Source: a virus
IMG/VR virus record: IMGVR_UViG_3300032069_000007
Location: 16,288 to 80,287 of that record
Reading direction: 5' to 3' (one strand)
Length of the DNA stretch: 64,000 bases
The notes under the pieces were generated by a model. It saw only the letters and a list, made by a program, of their open reading frames with translations, had not been told where the DNA came from and did no database searches. Of this stretch, positions 1 to 7,256 are shown in pieces (within the stretch, counting starts at the first letter, position 1; each line of letters opens with the position of its first letter). The position numbers were made by a program, and so were the translations under genes.

Positions 1-1
1 G

Positions 2-640
2 CTGGACGAAACCTCGCGGGCGTTCCATGCTTTCTCGATCTACCGGGACGGTGGTCCGCGCCGCACCCTCAAGGCCGTGGATGAGGCGTTACGACCAAGT
101 AGGCCACAAAGAGGCCATAAGGAGGCCACGGTTTCCGGTGTTGTTAAACGATGGAGTGCCAAGTACTGTTGGGTGGACCGCGCCAGGGCCTACGACAACC
201 ACGTAGACCAGGAGCGGAGAAGAATTCGCGAAGAACAGATACGCCAGACCGAAGAAGCGCACTTCAAGATCGGCGAAAAGGCGCTCGAGAAAGCAGGGCG
301 GTCGCTCGACGTCTACCAGCCAGCGACCGTTACGCTTCAACAGGAGTCCGATGAGGAAGGTAGGATTCAGCTCGTCCGCGTGGTGCGGGCCAAGATCACT
401 GCGCAGGGCATAGCGGCACTGATGAGGGCGGGAGTCGAAATCCAGCGGCTGGCCCTGGGTCTCGCTACGGGCAGGGAACATGATAGAGACGAGTATGTCG
501 AGCAGTTTGCTGGACAGCTTCAAAGACTTGCCAGCAAGCACGAAACTCCGAGTCCTCGCCCTCGCAGCAGCTCAGCCGACCCCGGCGCCGACCCCGGTCC
601 CGACGTTGACGGAGTGGACGCTCGCGCACCGGCTGATTAG
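2..640 (+). CDS. Terminase small subunit-like HTH protein, 5' partial
   Basis: The frame is open from base 2, so the true start lies left of the window; an internal ATG is at 77. The first residues (AFxxYRDGGPRRTLKAV, then VVKRWSxKYxWVDRAxxYD) match the helix-turn-helix N-terminus common in phage proteins upstream of large terminases ('YRDxGPxRSLxKVA...RWSxxWxWVERAxxYD' type). Such proteins bind the packaging site and recruit the large subunit. The middle is charged and helical and the last 40 residues are Pro/Asp/Ser-rich. The 3' end overlaps the next gene by about 160 bases in another frame, which implies tight translational coupling. The role is inferred from this N-terminal motif and from position; sequence alone does not exclude another DNA-binding role. 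Confidence 0.72.
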   Translation: MDETSRAFHAFSIYRDGGPRRTLKAVDEALRPSRPQRGHKEATVSGVVKRWSAKYCWVDRARAYDNHVDQERRRIREEQIRQTEEAHFKIGEKALEKAGRSLDVYQPATVTLQQESDEEGRIQLVRVVRAKITAQGIAALMRAGVEIQRLALGLATGREHDRDEYVEQFAGQLQRLASKHETPSPRPRSSSADPGADPGPDVDGVDARAPAD

Positions 641-2255
641 GGGCAGCGTCTTCTCATTCGACGGACACGAATACCTCCGCGAGATTTACAGCGCACTCGA
701 CGGCTGGTACGAAGACACCGACGTCGTGATCGAGAAGGCTGCTCAGATGGGCGCCTCTGAATGGGCCATATCTGCGGCCTTCTGGTTCGCCGACGTGGTT
801 CCGGGAACGCGCGTCATCTACTGGTTCCCTACGGACACCGACGTGGCTGACTTCTCGCGTGACCGGATCACGGCCGCTATTGCCGACAGCGAGCACCTAC
901 AGGAGATCGTGGGCGGCGGTCGTGCGATAGCCGAGGCCGCCAAACGTAGCCGCACCACGGGACCAGACGTCGACAATGTACACCTCAAGAGCGTCCGGTC
1001 GTCCCTGATCTACTTCCGAGGGATGTTTGCCAAGAGGCGCGCAAAGAGCATCCCGGCGGACTTCCTGATCTTCGACGAGCTTGACGAGGCGCCGCCAAAC
1101 AACCTGGCTCAGGCGCGGGAGAGAATGTCGCACAGCCCGTGGAAGTGGGTGGTCTCGCTGTCCACCCCTTCCCTGCCGGACTTTGGCATCGACGTGAGCT
1201 GGCGGCAGTCCGACCAGCGCTTCCTACACCTGGAGTGCGGTTGCCGGGAGGGGACAGTCCTCGAGGATAACTTTCCGGAGTGCATCGGGCTGAGCGGCGA
1301 CGGGCAGGACGTCTGGCTGCGCTGCCCCAAGTGCGGCAAGGAGCGGCTCGACCCGTGCTGGCTTGCGACCGTCGGCGAGTATGTTGGCTGGATCCCGCGC
1401 TATCCGGAGAAGAAGGCAAAGCGCGGTTACCACCTCTCGCAGCTTTTCTCGACGGCCATCTCTACCCGCGCGGTGTGGACCGAGTTCACCAGCCCCAAGG
1501 TCGACATCGCCGAGTTTCACAACTCGAAGCTCGGACTTCCCTATGCCGGCGACCGCGTTCCACTCACGCGCGAGCTGCTCGCACAATGCCACGGCGACTG
1601 GCCGCTTGCCGCGGTCGGGCAAGACGTCTGCATCGGCATAGACCAGGGAGATCAACTTCATATCGTCGTGACGAAGCCCGACTTCAATACCGGTCTCGTA
1701 CGCGTCCTCAACGCGCGTATCATAGAAGAACGCGACCCCTGGCCAGAGGCGTACCGGCTGATCGACAGCTACGTCAACGCCACGATCGTCATCGACGCGC
1801 TGCCGAACAAGGCAGACGCGCGCCGGCTGGTTGACCGGTACAAGGGCCGCGCTTGGATGTGCTACTACTCCGACCAGCAAAAAGATGTCATCAGCCAGGA
1901 CTCTGACGAAACGGATCCCGATCGCGGCTGCAAGGTCACGGCGCACAGAACCGAGACGCTCGACCGCGTTGTGGACGCCTTCAAGCGGACTGCCGCCGGC
2001 CTCAAGACGGGCATTGTCCTGCCGCACGCCTCAGTCCCGATCAACAAGCCGATCTACGATCACCTGTGCGCCCTCGCCAAGATCAAGCGCCCCAAGGTCA
2101 TCAGCATCGGCGGCACAACCCGCGAGACAGGCGAATACACCTACGTCTATATCGAAACCGGCCCCGACCATTTCGCCCACGCCATAAATTATAGTTGCGT
2201 GGCCCAAGCTCTGTACAGGCGACCCGACACCATCGAGTTCTGGGGTGCAGACTGA
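480..2255 (+). CDS. Terminase large subunit, gpA-type
   Basis: ATPase-nuclease motor that packages phage DNA into proheads. A gpA-style Walker A variant, KAAQMGASEW, lies at residues 86-95. Walker B IFDELDE has its acidic pair at 199-200. A Cys cluster (CGC ... CPKCG) at about 257-287 is typical of lambda gpA-like terminases. The C-terminal nuclease shows acidic residues in GIDQG (D388), VIDAL (D439) and PDHFAHAINY (D563). The length of 591 aa is normal for the family. The start at 480 has an AGGGA Shine-Dalgarno; 495 is a possible alternative. It overlaps the small subunit and is followed by a free-standing HNH gene, a common companion of terminases. Confidence 0.93.
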   Translation: MIETSMSSSLLDSFKDLPASTKLRVLALAAAQPTPAPTPVPTLTEWTLAHRLIRGSVFSFDGHEYLREIYSALDGWYEDTDVVIEKAAQMGASEWAISAAFWFADVVPGTRVIYWFPTDTDVADFSRDRITAAIADSEHLQEIVGGGRAIAEAAKRSRTTGPDVDNVHLKSVRSSLIYFRGMFAKRRAKSIPADFLIFDELDEAPPNNLAQARERMSHSPWKWVVSLSTPSLPDFGIDVSWRQSDQRFLHLECGCREGTVLEDNFPECIGLSGDGQDVWLRCPKCGKERLDPCWLATVGEYVGWIPRYPEKKAKRGYHLSQLFSTAISTRAVWTEFTSPKVDIAEFHNSKLGLPYAGDRVPLTRELLAQCHGDWPLAAVGQDVCIGIDQGDQLHIVVTKPDFNTGLVRVLNARIIEERDPWPEAYRLIDSYVNATIVIDALPNKADARRLVDRYKGRAWMCYYSDQQKDVISQDSDETDPDRGCKVTAHRTETLDRVVDAFKRTAAGLKTGIVLPHASVPINKPIYDHLCALAKIKRPKVISIGGTTRETGEYTYVYIETGPDHFAHAINYSCVAQALYRRPDTIEFWGAD

Positions 2256-2272
2256 ATCTCGGACTCCGGGCC

Positions 2273-2302
2273 TTGACACATCGGCCTACGCCGTGATAAA
2301 GT
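2273..2302 (+). promoter_or_regulatory. Sigma70-like promoter of the HNH gene, leaderless layout
   Basis: A perfect -35 TTGACA (2273-2278), an 18-base spacer ending in TGA (extended -10), and -10 TAAAGT (2297-2302). The ATG at 2309 is 6 bases after the -10, so the expected transcript would begin at or next to the start codon. No Shine-Dalgarno is visible. The inference is a private, leaderless promoter for the mobile endonuclease. Confidence 0.62.
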
Positions 2303-2308
2303 ATTGGT

Positions 2309-2974
2309 ATGACAGTCGAGAGCATTGTATTCAATGGCATAACATTCAGGCGATACCCAAACTCAAGCAAAAGAACGGACAGGGTATACTACTGTCCTGG
2401 GTCGGGTGAGAGAGCACGAGGCGTTCAGCGCCTGCACGAAGAGATCTGGAAGGCCCATAACGGTCCGATTCCGCAAGGATGCCATATCCACCACACGGAC
2501 GGCAATCCGCTGAACAATGAGTTGGCAAACTTGGCGTGCATCCCGGCAACACAACATCGAGAATTGCACTTAAAGGCGCTGAGTGCGCGTAGTCGCTCCC
2601 CAGAGAACGTGGCTTTCTTGAAGCGGATTCAGCCACTAAGTGCGGCTTGGCACAGGACGTCTGAAGGTCAGGCATGGCACAAGGAGAACGGCAAGCGAGC
2701 CTGGGCGCGGCGACAACCTGTATCGAGGGTTTGCGACTATTGCGGCAAGACCTACATGTCGCTTGCGAGGCGTAAGTCCGACCGGTTCTGCTCGAAACGC
2801 TGCCTTTCCGCGGAGCGCCGTCAGGCTGGGATTGACAATGAATCTAGGATGTGCGCCAACTGCGGACTGCCTTTCCTGGCGAACAAATACAAAAGGACGC
2901 GGACGTGTTCCCGCACTTGCGCTTGGGTCCTTCGCCGCCTGAACGGTAAAACCGTTTCCCCCACCTCCTCATGA
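2309..2974 (+). CDS. Free-standing HNH homing endonuclease with two zinc fingers
   Basis: Residues about 40-95 carry the HNH core: LHEEIWKAHNG, then GCHIHHTDGNPLNNELANL and HRELH. This is the bba-metal nuclease pattern of phage mobile endonucleases. Two CxxC...CxxxC-type fingers follow (starting CDYCGK and CANCGL), probably for DNA binding. Similar fingers end the LAGLIDADG protein at 32926. The gene sits alone between the large terminase and the first structural gene and has its own TTGACA/TAAAGT promoter with no leader. Codon choice looks less GC-biased than in the neighbours. This is likely a selfish element that cuts at or near the terminase locus of relatives lacking it. Confidence 0.88.
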   Translation: MTVESIVFNGITFRRYPNSSKRTDRVYYCPGSGERARGVQRLHEEIWKAHNGPIPQGCHIHHTDGNPLNNELANLACIPATQHRELHLKALSARSRSPENVAFLKRIQPLSAAWHRTSEGQAWHKENGKRAWARRQPVSRVCDYCGKTYMSLARRKSDRFCSKRCLSAERRQAGIDNESRMCANCGLPFLANKYKRTRTCSRTCAWVLRRLNGKTVSPTSS

Positions 2975-2990
2975 TCCGCCTCTGACCCCC

Positions 2991-3012
2991 TGCGGCACTT
3001 TAGCAGTGTAAG
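2991..3012 (+). promoter_or_regulatory. Conserved dyad motif, copy 1
   Basis: TGCGGCACTTTAGCAGTGTA followed by AG. CACT and AGTG form a dyad around TTAGC. It lies 21 bases before the GTG of the next gene. Near-identical copies precede four other virion gene blocks, at 7218, 36408, 38698 and 48834. Probably a late promoter or operator, possibly read by the phage sigma-like factor. Confidence 0.7.
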
Positions 3013-3033
3013 CTAACTCTTTGGAGGATACAA

Positions 3034-3408
3034 GTGCAACGAGTAACCGGAGCCGGCCTGCGGCGAGCTGCGGCGAGCCGAGTGGTTTCCTTTGCTAGTG
3101 TCGTGACTGCCACCTTCCAGGTGCCAGCGGGATGCAACCATATCTCCCTCCAGCCCCAACTCCTCTCCAACGGCACTGCGCGCGTGCTCTACTCGCCCTC
3201 GTCGAGCGCGCCAACGGCGACTGCGAACGACGGCGCTATGGCGCATGAGGAGCTTTGGTCGGATAGCGTGACGCCCGGTCAGTTTGTCACCCTTCGGCTT
3301 GTCAAGGCCGCTGATTATACCGATCAGACGGGCGGCGCCGCCGACCAGACCGTGGTCGGATTCTACAGCGACCTGGCCGGCCGCAGCACCGGCGCGCCGA
3401 GCCCGTAG
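3034..3408 (+). CDS. Putative small virion surface protein
   Basis: A 124-residue protein starting at GTG with a strong GGAGG Shine-Dalgarno 7 bases upstream, directly behind dyad motif copy 1. After a basic N-terminus it is rich in Ser, Thr, Val and Gly with alternating hydrophobic residues, as expected for a small beta-sandwich. No catalytic motif is seen. Placement between the terminase and the glycoside hydrolase, under a late-type motif, suggests a decoration or fibre accessory protein. The family is not recognised. Confidence 0.6.
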   Translation: MQRVTGAGLRRAAASRVVSFASVVTATFQVPAGCNHISLQPQLLSNGTARVLYSPSSSAPTATANDGAMAHEELWSDSVTPGQFVTLRLVKAADYTDQTGGAADQTVVGFYSDLAGRSTGAPSP

Positions 3409-3417
3409 GAGCCCAAG

Positions 3418-3861
3418 ATGGCGATCACAGTTGAGGAGAAAAAGCCCCTGGGGACCGCCACGGGGCTTCCGAACGCCGATTCGGTCAGTGCCGGGAAGCT
3501 CGCGGGGCCTCTTGCGGCCCTGATCGAGGGCGCTCCCGCTATCAGCCAATCCGGAAACGACTACACGATCCAGCTCAAGGATGCGAAGGGCGTCAACATA
3601 GCCGGAAACTGGTTGGCCCGCATCTGGTGGTCTGACGTTGCCGCAGGTGCGGTGACTGCGGCGACGATCACGAACGCTGCCGTCTCCGGCGTGCGCCTGC
3701 GCGTCATCACCGGGACGGGCGACGCAAACTGCCGCGACATGGAGTGGGTCTCGACCTCCGGAGGCGTGGCCAAGTTCACGGCCACTGGTTCCGGAACCAA
3801 CTGGCTGAACGTGGCCTGCCAGGGCAACGTGTACAGCGCGCAGTTCACCCTGGGGAGCTGA
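3418..3861 (+). CDS. Small Ig-like virion protein sharing a domain with the next gene
   Basis: 147 residues. A helical N-terminus (GLPNADSVSAGKLAGPLAAL) leads into an Ig-like beta domain with QLKDAKGVN, RIWWSDVAAGAVTAATIT and a terminal FTLGS. The same domain order and wording recurs at the N-terminus of the following glycoside hydrolase (QLKDASGNN, LRAWLSDSPAAGVTTAADFT, FTVGS). Even the DNA is partly identical (CAGCTCAAGGATGCG in both). This indicates a duplicated virion-attachment or spacer domain. It is translated just upstream of the hydrolase, with 2 bases between them. The exact role is unknown; a decoration or assembly partner is likely. Confidence 0.65.
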   Translation: MAITVEEKKPLGTATGLPNADSVSAGKLAGPLAALIEGAPAISQSGNDYTIQLKDAKGVNIAGNWLARIWWSDVAAGAVTAATITNAAVSGVRLRVITGTGDANCRDMEWVSTSGGVAKFTATGSGTNWLNVACQGNVYSAQFTLGS

Positions 3862-3863
3862 AG

Positions 3864-6800
3864 ATGTTTAAGGGTACACGTGCTCGCGGCGGCGGAGTAA
3901 TCCCGACGGATGCGTCGGTCACTGTCGCAAAGCTGACCGCCGACGTGGTCGACGCGATCGTAGGCACGCCGGACCTCACCGTTTACGGCAACGAAGCGTC
4001 AACCCTCGAGGTCGTTTGCCAGCTCAAGGATGCGTCAGGCAACAATCTCACGCGCAAGACCGTCCTCCGCGCCTGGCTCTCGGACTCACCGGCCGCAGGT
4101 GTCACGACGGCCGCGGACTTCACCGCGTGCTGGGATCCCGCCGCGCTCGAAACGATTGTGGCCAACAAGGATTGGGACGTCCTCACAGACGCGAGCGGCA
4201 AGGCGACTGTGACCGTTAGCAAGGTCGGGAACGCCGTTACCCTCTACCTCAACGTCGCGATCGAGGAGCAAATCACCTCTGTCGAGTTCACAGTTGGCTC
4301 GGCAGTCGAAAGCGTTGGGCAGTATGGTCTCTTCGAGATCGCCCCCACGGTTGAGACCGCTTCCGTCTATCCTTACTGGCCGTACGATACCTCCCCGAAC
4401 GGCAACATCCCTGCCGGCGTCGGCGTCAGCATCGACGGCCTGTTCTCGAACGATAACTGGCAGACTTACGTCGTGCAGCCCGGGTTCTACTTCCAGGATT
4501 ACACGCACGAGACGAAGTACGACGGTGTCAATCCATACGACTGGATGTACCCCTCCGGCGAGCCCGGCTGGAGAATCAGGTTTACCCCGACCACGGTTGG
4601 GACCTGGAAGTACAAGGTCAGGGTTAAGGACGCGGCTCACCCCGCCGGGGTGCTGAGCGACGAAAAGTCCTTCTACTGCCGGGCCAGCAGCAACCACGGC
4701 TTCATCAAGGTCAGCGCCAGCGACTGGCGCTATTTTGAGACCTCCGACGGCGCGTACGTCAATTTCATGGGCCTCTCTTATTGTCCGGGCACGCAGGATT
4801 TCAAGAAGGCACTTTTTGAGAAGTACGGTGCCAATCGAATAAACCTGGTTCGACCGTGGTGGGAGGGTTCTCAGGGCCCAGTCCTGTTCGGACTGAGCGG
4901 GCAGAATCTGGACATGGGCGAGTGGCAGGGCGATCCGAGCGACGATGTCAGCGTCGACTATGCCGAGGCCAGAAGCGGGGAGATATTCTCCGGCAAGATA
5001 GTCGCCAACGCGACGGCCTTTATCAAGGCGCACGTAAAGCCGTCAACGACGTATAGATATGCGGCGTGGGTCAAGGCCGTGGGGGTCACTGGAACGGGAA
5101 CGTATGGGGTCTATCTCGAACCGGAGGCTACCCCCCTGGGAGATGCGGTTCATCCTACAGACTGGACGGAAATCTCGGGCAGCTTCACAACCGGCCCGAC
5201 GACCTATCTGCTAAACTGGGTCAAGCTCATAATGGCCAACACGACTGCCGGCGCAATCCACTTCACAGATGTCTCGCTGAAGGAAGATCTCGGCGGCGGC
5301 ACCTATGGCCCGGAGTTACTCAACGTGCCCAGCTTCAATAAGCAGACGTACATCTCCCAGAGGGAATCGTGGAAAGCAGACCAGGACGTAGAAGTCGCCA
5401 GGACGAACGGCGTTTACCTCAAGGTCGTGCTGCAGTGCAAACAGGATCGCATCTTCGGCAGCATTGCACCCAGCGGCGCAGGACAGGCGTTTGACCAGAG
5501 CGGCGTCACTGTCTATGCCAGCGACAGCCATGCAGGTCGCACGTACCAGCAGTATTACTGGCGCTATATCATCGCCCGGTACGGTTACGCCACAAATATC
5601 CACTCCTTCGAATTCTGCAACGAGGGAGACGGATTCCTGGCGAGCTGTATTGCTGCGGTCGAGGCGTTTGCCTCCTACTTCCACAACAACGACCCGAACG
5701 ACCACCTCTGCACGACCAGCAACTGGGGCAGCGCTTTCCCCACGACGGAGATGTGGTCGGCTTTGGTAACACCGCACGTCGGGTATATGGATCGCCATCA
5801 GTACGTCGGCAAAGGCGCCGACCCGCCGCTTCAGTATGAGTACGGCTGGCACGACGACGGACATGGGGGGCTGGGAGACCTGCGGGACGCCGCGCAGTAC
5901 AGGAGCTCGCCATACAGCCTCCACTTTGCAAAGTCGGAGGTTGACGGCAGCAACAGGACTATAAAAGCCTGGCCGATCCCGGTTACTCCTGGCCACGATT
6001 ACACGCTCAGTTGGTGGCTAAAGGGTATAGATCTGACGCTATGCCCAGGCGTCAGTCAGGATTGGCAGTTCCCCAGCATCATAATTCACTGGGTCACCGG
6101 CTGGCAGTGCTGCTATACCGGCGATATGATACAGCCATCCGGGCCGAGCAAGCTGATCGGCACATTTGACTGGACTCACAGGACCATCCCCAACACGCAG
6201 CAGGGCGAGACGACGTTCACCGCCCCGAGCGATGCCCACTACATAGAACTCATACTCAGCCTTGGCTATCTGCTCGGCGACGTCTGGTTCGACGATGTGA
6301 CCTTGTTCGACGAGACGGACCAGGTGGCGGTCGAGATCCCAAACGGCAATTTCGATCAACCCAGCGGTACGCGGATGGAGTACGACACGGCACTCTGCCA
6401 CTACTCTGTCGGAGGGGAACTCGGGTACGGAACCCGGAGGCAAGTCCACAAGCCGATGACGCGGGGAGAGTTCGCCATAACCGATGGGGTCGGCGATCAC
6501 GACGAATTGGTTAACGACAGTGAGGGAGTCTGGTTCAGGAAACTCGTCTGGGCGCACATCAACGCCTTCGGCGTGATCGATATGTACTGGTATCCGCAGA
6601 ACCTGGATGCATACAACCTCCACTACTACGTCAAGGCATATCAGGCGTTTATGGCCGGCATTCCGCTCTCCAATGGCCACTATGAGGACATCGCCGCCAC
6701 CATCTCAGGCTCGGCAGCGCTCAGGGTCTTCGGACAGAAGGACCTTACGAACAACCAGCTCCACCTCTGGATTGACAACGCGAACGACACCTGGAAGAAC

Positions 6801-7013
6801 GTCGTGGACAAGGTAGAGATCCCGCCGGCGTCCGGCCAAGTCCAGATCCCAGTGATCGACGACGGGTTTTACTACGCGGACGTGTACGACCCTGCTACGG
6901 GCGAAATCACAGGTCGCCTAGATGGCGTATACAACAATGGCCTGCTCACCCTCCAGGTGACCGACCTCATGACCGACATCGCCTACAGAATCTACTTAAC
7001 GCCGAAAACCTAG
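3864..7013 (+). CDS. Multidomain glycoside hydrolase (clan A-like), virion-anchored depolymerase candidate
   Basis: About 1,049 residues from the ATG at 3864, which has a GGGGAG ribosome site. Residues 1-150 hold the Ig-like anchor domain shared with the preceding gene. Residues about 155-275 resemble the DUF5060 beta domain found before some glycosidases (GEPGWRIRFTPTTVGTWKYK). A TIM-barrel follows. The acid/base candidate is E587 in FEFCNEG and the nucleophile candidate is E869 in RGEFAI. Two beta-sandwich, CBM-like segments (about 360-475 and 660-810) appear to be inserted in barrel loops, which explains the wide catalytic spacing. A beta domain closes the C-terminus. The likely job is cutting host capsule or matrix polysaccharide. 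The substrate cannot be read from the sequence. Confidence 0.8.
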   Translation: MFKGTRARGGGVIPTDASVTVAKLTADVVDAIVGTPDLTVYGNEASTLEVVCQLKDASGNNLTRKTVLRAWLSDSPAAGVTTAADFTACWDPAALETIVANKDWDVLTDASGKATVTVSKVGNAVTLYLNVAIEEQITSVEFTVGSAVESVGQYGLFEIAPTVETASVYPYWPYDTSPNGNIPAGVGVSIDGLFSNDNWQTYVVQPGFYFQDYTHETKYDGVNPYDWMYPSGEPGWRIRFTPTTVGTWKYKVRVKDAAHPAGVLSDEKSFYCRASSNHGFIKVSASDWRYFETSDGAYVNFMGLSYCPGTQDFKKALFEKYGANRINLVRPWWEGSQGPVLFGLSGQNLDMGEWQGDPSDDVSVDYAEARSGEIFSGKIVANATAFIKAHVKPSTTYRYAAWVKAVGVTGTGTYGVYLEPEATPLGDAVHPTDWTEISGSFTTGPTTYLLNWVKLIMANTTAGAIHFTDVSLKEDLGGGTYGPELLNVPSFNKQTYISQRESWKADQDVEVARTNGVYLKVVLQCKQDRIFGSIAPSGAGQAFDQSGVTVYASDSHAGRTYQQYYWRYIIARYGYATNIHSFEFCNEGDGFLASCIAAVEAFASYFHNNDPNDHLCTTSNWGSAFPTTEMWSALVTPHVGYMDRHQYVGKGADPPLQYEYGWHDDGHGGLGDLRDAAQYRSSPYSLHFAKSEVDGSNRTIKAWPIPVTPGHDYTLSWWLKGIDLTLCPGVSQDWQFPSIIIHWVTGWQCCYTGDMIQPSGPSKLIGTFDWTHRTIPNTQQGETTFTAPSDAHYIELILSLGYLLGDVWFDDVTLFDETDQVAVEIPNGNFDQPSGTRMEYDTALCHYSVGGELGYGTRRQVHKPMTRGEFAITDGVGDHDELVNDSEGVWFRKLVWAHINAFGVIDMYWYPQNLDAYNLHYYVKAYQAFMAGIPLSNGHYEDIAATISGSAALRVFGQKDLTNNQLHLWIDNANDTWKNVVDKVEIPPASGQVQIPVIDDGFYYADVYDPATGEITGRLDGVYNNGLLTLQVTDLMTDIAYRIYLTPKT

Positions 7014-7039
7014 CATAGGGACTCGAGCGGCCGACCTCG

Positions 7040-7081
7040 TGACGCATCCTCAGTGCGTCATGACGCATCCTCTCTGCGTGC
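7040..7081 (+). repeat. Tandem 21-bp repeat with hairpins
   Basis: Two adjacent 21-bp units start TGACGCATCCTC. Each carries GACGCA and TGCGT arms around a 7-base loop (first unit perfect 6-bp stem, second nearly so). They lie about 25 bases after the hydrolase stop. There is no T-run, so they are not a classic terminator. Paired regulatory or transcript-stabilising stem-loops are possible. Confidence 0.45.
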
Positions 7082-7230
7082 TTCTGGATCACGCAGTGGC
7101 CGCGTCCCTGATCCTCGCCTTGATCTCCTCGGCCTCAGCCTGTCCACAGCCGTTTCCACCGCCCAACAGGACGCTCCAGGTCGGCTCCTTCCAGGTCTAT
7201 CTTCGGCCCCAACTCCGTGCGGCACTTTAG
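7060..7230 (+). CDS. Possible small lipoprotein-like ORF (uncertain)
   Basis: This ORF of about 56 residues fills the gap between the hydrolase and the portal. It has a hydrophobic stretch (AASLILALISSASA), then a Cys followed by a Pro-rich tail (CPQPFPPPNR). That layout resembles a short lipoprotein such as an Rz1-type outer spanin. Its TAG stop lies inside dyad motif copy 2. The start is unclear: the ATG at 7060 and the GTG at 7039 both lack a good Shine-Dalgarno and sit in the hairpin repeat. The gap may instead be non-coding. Codon quality alone cannot decide. Confidence 0.22.
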   Translation: MTHPLCVLLDHAVAASLILALISSASACPQPFPPPNRTLQVGSFQVYLRPQLRAAL

Positions 7231-7239
7231 CAGTGTAAG
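7218..7239 (+). promoter_or_regulatory. Conserved dyad motif, copy 2
   Basis: TGCGGCACTTTAGCAGTGTA followed by AGG, identical to copy 1 over 22 bases. It ends 17 bases before the portal ATG. The interpretation is the same: late promoter or operator. Confidence 0.7.
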
Positions 7240-7256
7240 GCGAAAGGGCGCACGGC

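Noticed and set aside
7021-7100. CRISPR-like array at the 21-bp repeats
   Set aside because: Only two adjacent units without spacers; they form hairpins, and no cas gene is present.
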